NCBI GenBank assembly: GCA_036405135.1
Contig: DASWYF010000002.1
Span: forward strand, 310,001-374,000
From: Verrucomicrobiia bacterium
GTDB lineage: Bacteria > Verrucomicrobiota > Verrucomicrobiia > Limisphaerales > JAEYXS01
Length of the DNA stretch: 64,000 bases
Direction of reading: 5' to 3'
Shown here: positions 61,219 to 64,000 of the stretch, piece after piece
How the letters are laid out: every line of letters starts with the position of its first letter
Position numbering within the stretch: position 1 is the stretch's first letter
Made by a program: the position numbers and the translations under genes
The notes under the pieces: model-generated
Seen by the model: only the letters and a program-made list of their open reading frames with translations
Database searches by the model: none
Told to the model about the DNA's origin: nothing

Positions 61219-61440
61219 ATGAACAGCAAAGAGCAGCATATCGAAGTAGAAGGCAGCATCACCAACGTTTTGGCGGGAACGATGTTCAAGGTGGAACTCG
61301 ACAACAAGCATATGGTGCTGGCCACCATTTGTGGCAAGATGCGCAAGCGGTGGGTCCGTCTTACGGTGGGTGACCGGGTCCGCATGGAGATGTCTCCCTA
61401 TGATTTGAGCAAGGGCCGCATCACTTGGCGTTTGCGGTGA
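61219..61440 (+). CDS. infA: Translation initiation factor IF-1
   Basis: A 73-residue S1-like OB-fold factor that binds the ribosomal A site during initiation. The pattern IEVEGSITNVLAGTMFKVEL, LATICGKMRKRWVRLTVGDR and MEMSPYDLSKGRITWRLR is diagnostic. It is monocistronic here, away from ribosomal protein operons. The ATG at 61219 has no clear Shine-Dalgarno, like many genes in this window. IF-1 genes occur in more than one copy in some genomes, so this may not be the only one. Confidence 0.96.
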   Translation: MNSKEQHIEVEGSITNVLAGTMFKVELDNKHMVLATICGKMRKRWVRLTVGDRVRMEMSPYDLSKGRITWRLR

Positions 61441-61515
61441 GTGTGCGCTTTCTTTGACTCGGGTAGAGCGGGGACTTGTCCGGTGAGCTGAATCCCGGCA
61501 TATTTGCTGGAAAGC

Positions 61516-62766
61516 ATGATGCGCCGGACTTTGTTGTCGTTGTTGCTACTGATGCTGCCAATGGCTGTTTTAGGACAGACAGAGGCGGTGACCTATCAGG
61601 ACTTTGACCGGCCGCCTCATGATTACTGGAACAAGCCGCTGAAGGACCGGTTCACTCGGTTAAAGCAGGATTTGGAAACAGGGCGTCTGCCGCTGGACCG
61701 CAGCAGTGAGAAGGCTTTTCTGCAAAGCCTGTTGAAGGCGCTGCACGTGCCGGCCTCTTCCCAGATGCTGCTCTTCTCCACGACAAGCCTGCAGCTCGGA
61801 CTGATCAATCCGGGCAATCCGCGGGCAATCTATTTCAGCGAGGACATCTATCTGGGTTACATCCCGGGCGGAAAGATCGAGGTGATCTCACTGGATCCCG
61901 AGCTGGGCGGCATCTTTTACATCTTCAACGTTCCGCGTGATCAACAGCCGATCAAGGTGGAGCGGGCCACCCGGTGTATGAATTGCCACGCAGACGAGGA
62001 GACACGCCAGGTGCCGGGGCTGGTGGTCAAATCAGTGGTGCCGGGGCCGGGCGGTGGAAGTCTCACGGCTTATCGCATCGCGCAGAACGGGCACCAGATC
62101 CCGTTCAGTGAACGTTTCGGTGGCTGGTATGTGACGGGCCAGAATGGTTTCACGAATCATTGGGGCAATGTAACCGGACGTCTCTCGCCGCAAGGTCTGG
62201 CGACATTTCCGGTCGAGCCGGGCAAGAGTTTCAACTACGACAAGTATTTGATCGCAAGCAGCGACATCCTGCCGCAGTTGCTGCACGAGCATCAGGCGGG
62301 TTTTGTGAATCGCGTGCTGGAGGCGAATTACCGCGCGCGCACGGGCCTTTTTTTGGGGAATGGAAAGTTATCCGAGGATGCCGTGAAGGAGCTGGACGCT
62401 CAGGCGAACGAGGTTGTGCGCTATATGCTCTTCGCGGATGAGGCGGCACTGCCAGCAGGGGGGATCGCTGGTGAGGCTGATTTCAAAAAGGATTTCGGTA
62501 ATCAAGCCAGGAAAGCCGGCGGCATTTCGCTGCGGGATTTTGATCTGAATTCACGACTGTTCAAATACCGGTGCAGCTACATGATCTACAGCCCGGTGTT
62601 CCAAGGGTTGGTGCCTGAGATGAAGCAGCGCATCTATCAGCGATTGGAGAAGGCATTGAGCCCAGGAGCGGGGGATAAAGATTATGCCTACCTTCCCGAT
62701 GCGGAGAAGCAGGCCATCCGTCAGATATTGAAACAGACCGTGAGCGATCTTTCCCGCTCGTGGTGA
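61516..62766 (+). CDS. Exported CxxCH (monoheme-type) protein
   Basis: About 416 residues with a signal peptide (LLSLLLLMLPMAVLGQ). The single CxxCH motif is in VERATRCMNCHADEETRQVP (residues about 150-170), compatible with covalent heme attachment in the periplasm. Before it lies a segment with LINPGNPRAIYFSEDIYLGY and an IFYIFNVPRDQQPI strand; after it GGSLTAYRIAQNGHQIPFSE and GGWYVTGQNGFTNHWGNVTG. The C-terminal 150 residues are helical. It resembles cytochrome-like proteins of unknown function in related phyla; the redox role is unproven. The ATG at 61516 is preferred to the TTG at 61504. A terminator follows. Confidence 0.82.
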   Translation: MMRRTLLSLLLLMLPMAVLGQTEAVTYQDFDRPPHDYWNKPLKDRFTRLKQDLETGRLPLDRSSEKAFLQSLLKALHVPASSQMLLFSTTSLQLGLINPGNPRAIYFSEDIYLGYIPGGKIEVISLDPELGGIFYIFNVPRDQQPIKVERATRCMNCHADEETRQVPGLVVKSVVPGPGGGSLTAYRIAQNGHQIPFSERFGGWYVTGQNGFTNHWGNVTGRLSPQGLATFPVEPGKSFNYDKYLIASSDILPQLLHEHQAGFVNRVLEANYRARTGLFLGNGKLSEDAVKELDAQANEVVRYMLFADEAALPAGGIAGEADFKKDFGNQARKAGGISLRDFDLNSRLFKYRCSYMIYSPVFQGLVPEMKQRIYQRLEKALSPGAGDKDYAYLPDAEKQAIRQILKQTVSDLSRSW

Positions 62767-62772
62767 AAACAA

Positions 62773-62804
62773 AACGCCCGCACCGTGAAGTGCGGGCGTT
62801 CTTG
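62773..62804. terminator. Terminator between the CxxCH gene and rhodanese gene
   Basis: AACGCCCGCAC / GTGCGGGCGTT, 11-bp perfect stem with a CGTGAA loop. It is placed between convergent genes and can serve both; the T-tail is short on the plus strand (TTCTT) and an AAAA run gives U residues on the minus strand. Confidence 0.8.
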
Positions 62805-62818
62805 AGAATCAATTAAGA

Positions 62819-63205
62819 TTACTTGGCGGCGTTGGTTTTTTCACCAGCCTTGTTCCAGCCGGAGATGCCGGCGGAGAGATGCTTCACGTTCTTGTAGCCG
62901 AGCTTCTCAGCTTCCGTGGCAGCTGCCTTGTAGGCATTGCACTTGGGGCCACCGCAGTAAGCGACGATCAAAGCGTTCTTGTCCTTCGGCAGGGCAGAGG
63001 CCAGTTCACCTTTCTTGGCCGAATAGTCGATCGCGCCCGGGATGTGACCCTTCTTGTAGGAGTCAGCACCATTCACGTCGATGACCGTGACTTGCTTGGC
63101 TTCGATTTTAGATTTCAGCTCTGTGATGCTGATGTCTTGGAATTCACCGGCATAGGCGCTAACGGCGAACACTGCGGCAGCGGCGAGGGCGAGGATCTTC
63201 TTCAT
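62819..63205 (-). CDS. Exported rhodanese-like domain protein
   Basis: A 128-residue single-domain rhodanese with a signal peptide (MKKILALAAAAVFAVSAYA). The fold is visible as ISITELKSKIEAKQVTVIDV, GHIPGAIDYSAKKGELASAL and the active-site loop IVAYCGGPKCNAYKAA, whose first Cys is the persulfide residue; LSAGISGWNKAGEKTNAAK ends it. It is probably periplasmic and transfers sulfur or protects thiols. The start is the ATG at 63205 rather than the longer frame to 63274, which has no signal-like sequence. Confidence 0.9.
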   Translation of the reverse strand: MKKILALAAAAVFAVSAYAGEFQDISITELKSKIEAKQVTVIDVNGADSYKKGHIPGAIDYSAKKGELASALPKDKNALIVAYCGGPKCNAYKAAATEAEKLGYKNVKHLSAGISGWNKAGEKTNAAK

Positions 63206-63407
63206 GCTTGGTTCTTTTGGTTTTTGTTTGTTTGTCTGCCTCGCGAGGAGGCAATTCCGGAAATCACCACTCATCTGGCACTCCGGCAGGCTCTTCAGCC
63301 TGCAAGTGTGAAGGCTACAGACGACGGTTTATTCCCTATGGATTTGTCTATTAGATAGCTGAACTGTGCATTTTGTTCAAGTTTCGTTATTGTGAACTTT
63401 GAGCGGC

Positions 63408-64000
63408 TCAAATCTTTACCTTGAATTCATCATCCTGTTTGAGTGACAGGCAGAACGCAGTCATCAGTTCTGGGATTTGTTGTAAGTCCTTGAGGTTCAC
63501 CATCTCAACGGGGGAGTGCATGTAACGGTTTGGCAGGCTGATCAGGGCGCTGGGGATGCCTCCACGAGTCCAGAAAATGACGTCTGTATCCGTGCCGCTG
63601 CTGGCGGAAACGGCCTCATGCTGGAGCTTGATTTTCTGTTTCGCGGCGACTTTTTCGAGGTGGGCGACTACTTCTGGATGGTTCGGTCCACCATGGGTGA
63701 TGGCTGGGCCTTGACCGAGTTTAATATCGCCATGGGTGATCTGGCTGACGGTTGGGTAATCCGTCGCATGTGTCACATCCACTACGATGGCCACATCCGG
63801 CTTTAGTGTGTAAGCGATCTGACGCGCTCCTAGCAGACCGATCTCCTCCATGATGTTCGAGACGGCGAGCACCTCGCATTTCAACTTGTTCCGTGAGCCG
63901 TGAAGCATGCGCATCGTTTCCGCCACGGCAAAGGTGCCGATGCGGTTATCGAACGCACGGGCGATGGCGAGATCATTGCGCAACAGTTCGAACTCATCGT
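63408..64000 (-). CDS. M42 family metallopeptidase (N-terminal part outside the window)
   Basis: The C-terminal 197 residues of a glutamyl-aminopeptidase/endoglucanase-type M42 peptidase; the frame stays open to the right window edge, so the start lies outside. Visible metal-site motifs include AFDNRIGTFAVAETMRML, SNIMEEIGLLGARQIAYTLK (the catalytic Glu and metal Glu), VAIVVDVTHATDYP (metal Asp) and a closing ALISLPNRYMHSPVEMVNLK with the last His ligand. It is a cytoplasmic aminopeptidase with two metal ions. It is followed downstream by the rhodanese gene on the same strand after about 200 nt of non-coding DNA. Confidence 0.92.
   Translation of the reverse strand, partial: DEFELLRNDLAIARAFDNRIGTFAVAETMRMLHGSRNKLKCEVLAVSNIMEEIGLLGARQIAYTLKPDVAIVVDVTHATDYPTVSQITHGDIKLGQGPAITHGGPNHPEVVAHLEKVAAKQKIKLQHEAVSASSGTDTDVIFWTRGGIPSALISLPNRYMHSPVEMVNLKDLQQIPELMTAFCLSLKQDDEFKVKI

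Overview
The window (about 58% GC by eye, nearly fully coding, no mobile element with a transposase or integrase) looks like chromosomal DNA of a Verrucomicrobiota bacterium of the Pedosphaera/Limisphaerales type. This is an inference, not a proof. It rests on a Minf_1886-type protein (a family I know only from Verrucomicrobia and Planctomycetes), a eukaryotic-like type II glutamine synthetase, a MglA/roadblock switch beside type IV pilus motor genes, many genes without a Shine-Dalgarno sequence, and intergenic CACGAAG/ATTCGTG-type dispersed repeats.

Layout. 1-1.5 kb: the 3' end of clpS, an unknown protein and aat, translationally overlapping (N-degron pathway). 1.5-4.2 kb: a complete NitT/TauT-type ABC importer, then a paired hairpin repeat. 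4.3-9.2 kb (minus strand): a DUF3500 protein, an AT-rich HEPN-like gene split by a frameshift at an A-run, an M19 dipeptidase and a GntP permease. 9.3-16.4 kb: a nitrogen-assimilation island with two glnK-amt units, a miniature kinase/PP2C phosphatase pair and type II glnA. The three nitrogen transcription units each carry a near-identical sigma-54 box (TGGCATC-N5-TGCT), with an A-tract element 112-149 bp further upstream. 16.4-21.9 kb: leuS, a tiny membrane ORF, the Minf_1886 protein, a CocE-type hydrolase and a small lipoprotein.

22-36 kb is a cell-surface and motility block. It holds a roadblock protein, MglA, a long Pro/Ala-rich roadblock scaffold, a divergent response regulator with two small partners, an ExbD-TolQ-TonB-like energy module with a 38-residue lipoprotein, yqgE, and the pilB-pilT-pilB-pilC operon behind a good sigma-70-like promoter. 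A tRNA-Ala(GGC) follows. The prepilin peptidase for the system is 17 kb further on (53-54 kb).

36-64 kb is mixed housekeeping and signalling: a PLP-binding YggS protein, EVE and CHAD proteins, a Y-family polymerase, a beta-propeller two-component system, fdhD, an aquaporin, a three-gene ketosynthase/ketosynthase-like/ketoreductase operon, a PfkB kinase-unknown-HAD operon running on into the prepilin peptidase, aroE, two divergent sensor kinases, a glycine-rich RRM protein, infA, a CxxCH protein, a rhodanese and the 3' part of an M42 peptidase.

The strongest candidates for something new are the shared nitrogen control architecture with an unfamiliar upstream element, the minimal kinase/phosphatase pair inside that island, the unknown protein locked between clpS and aat, the frameshift-split HEPN-like gene, and the degenerate ketosynthase pair.
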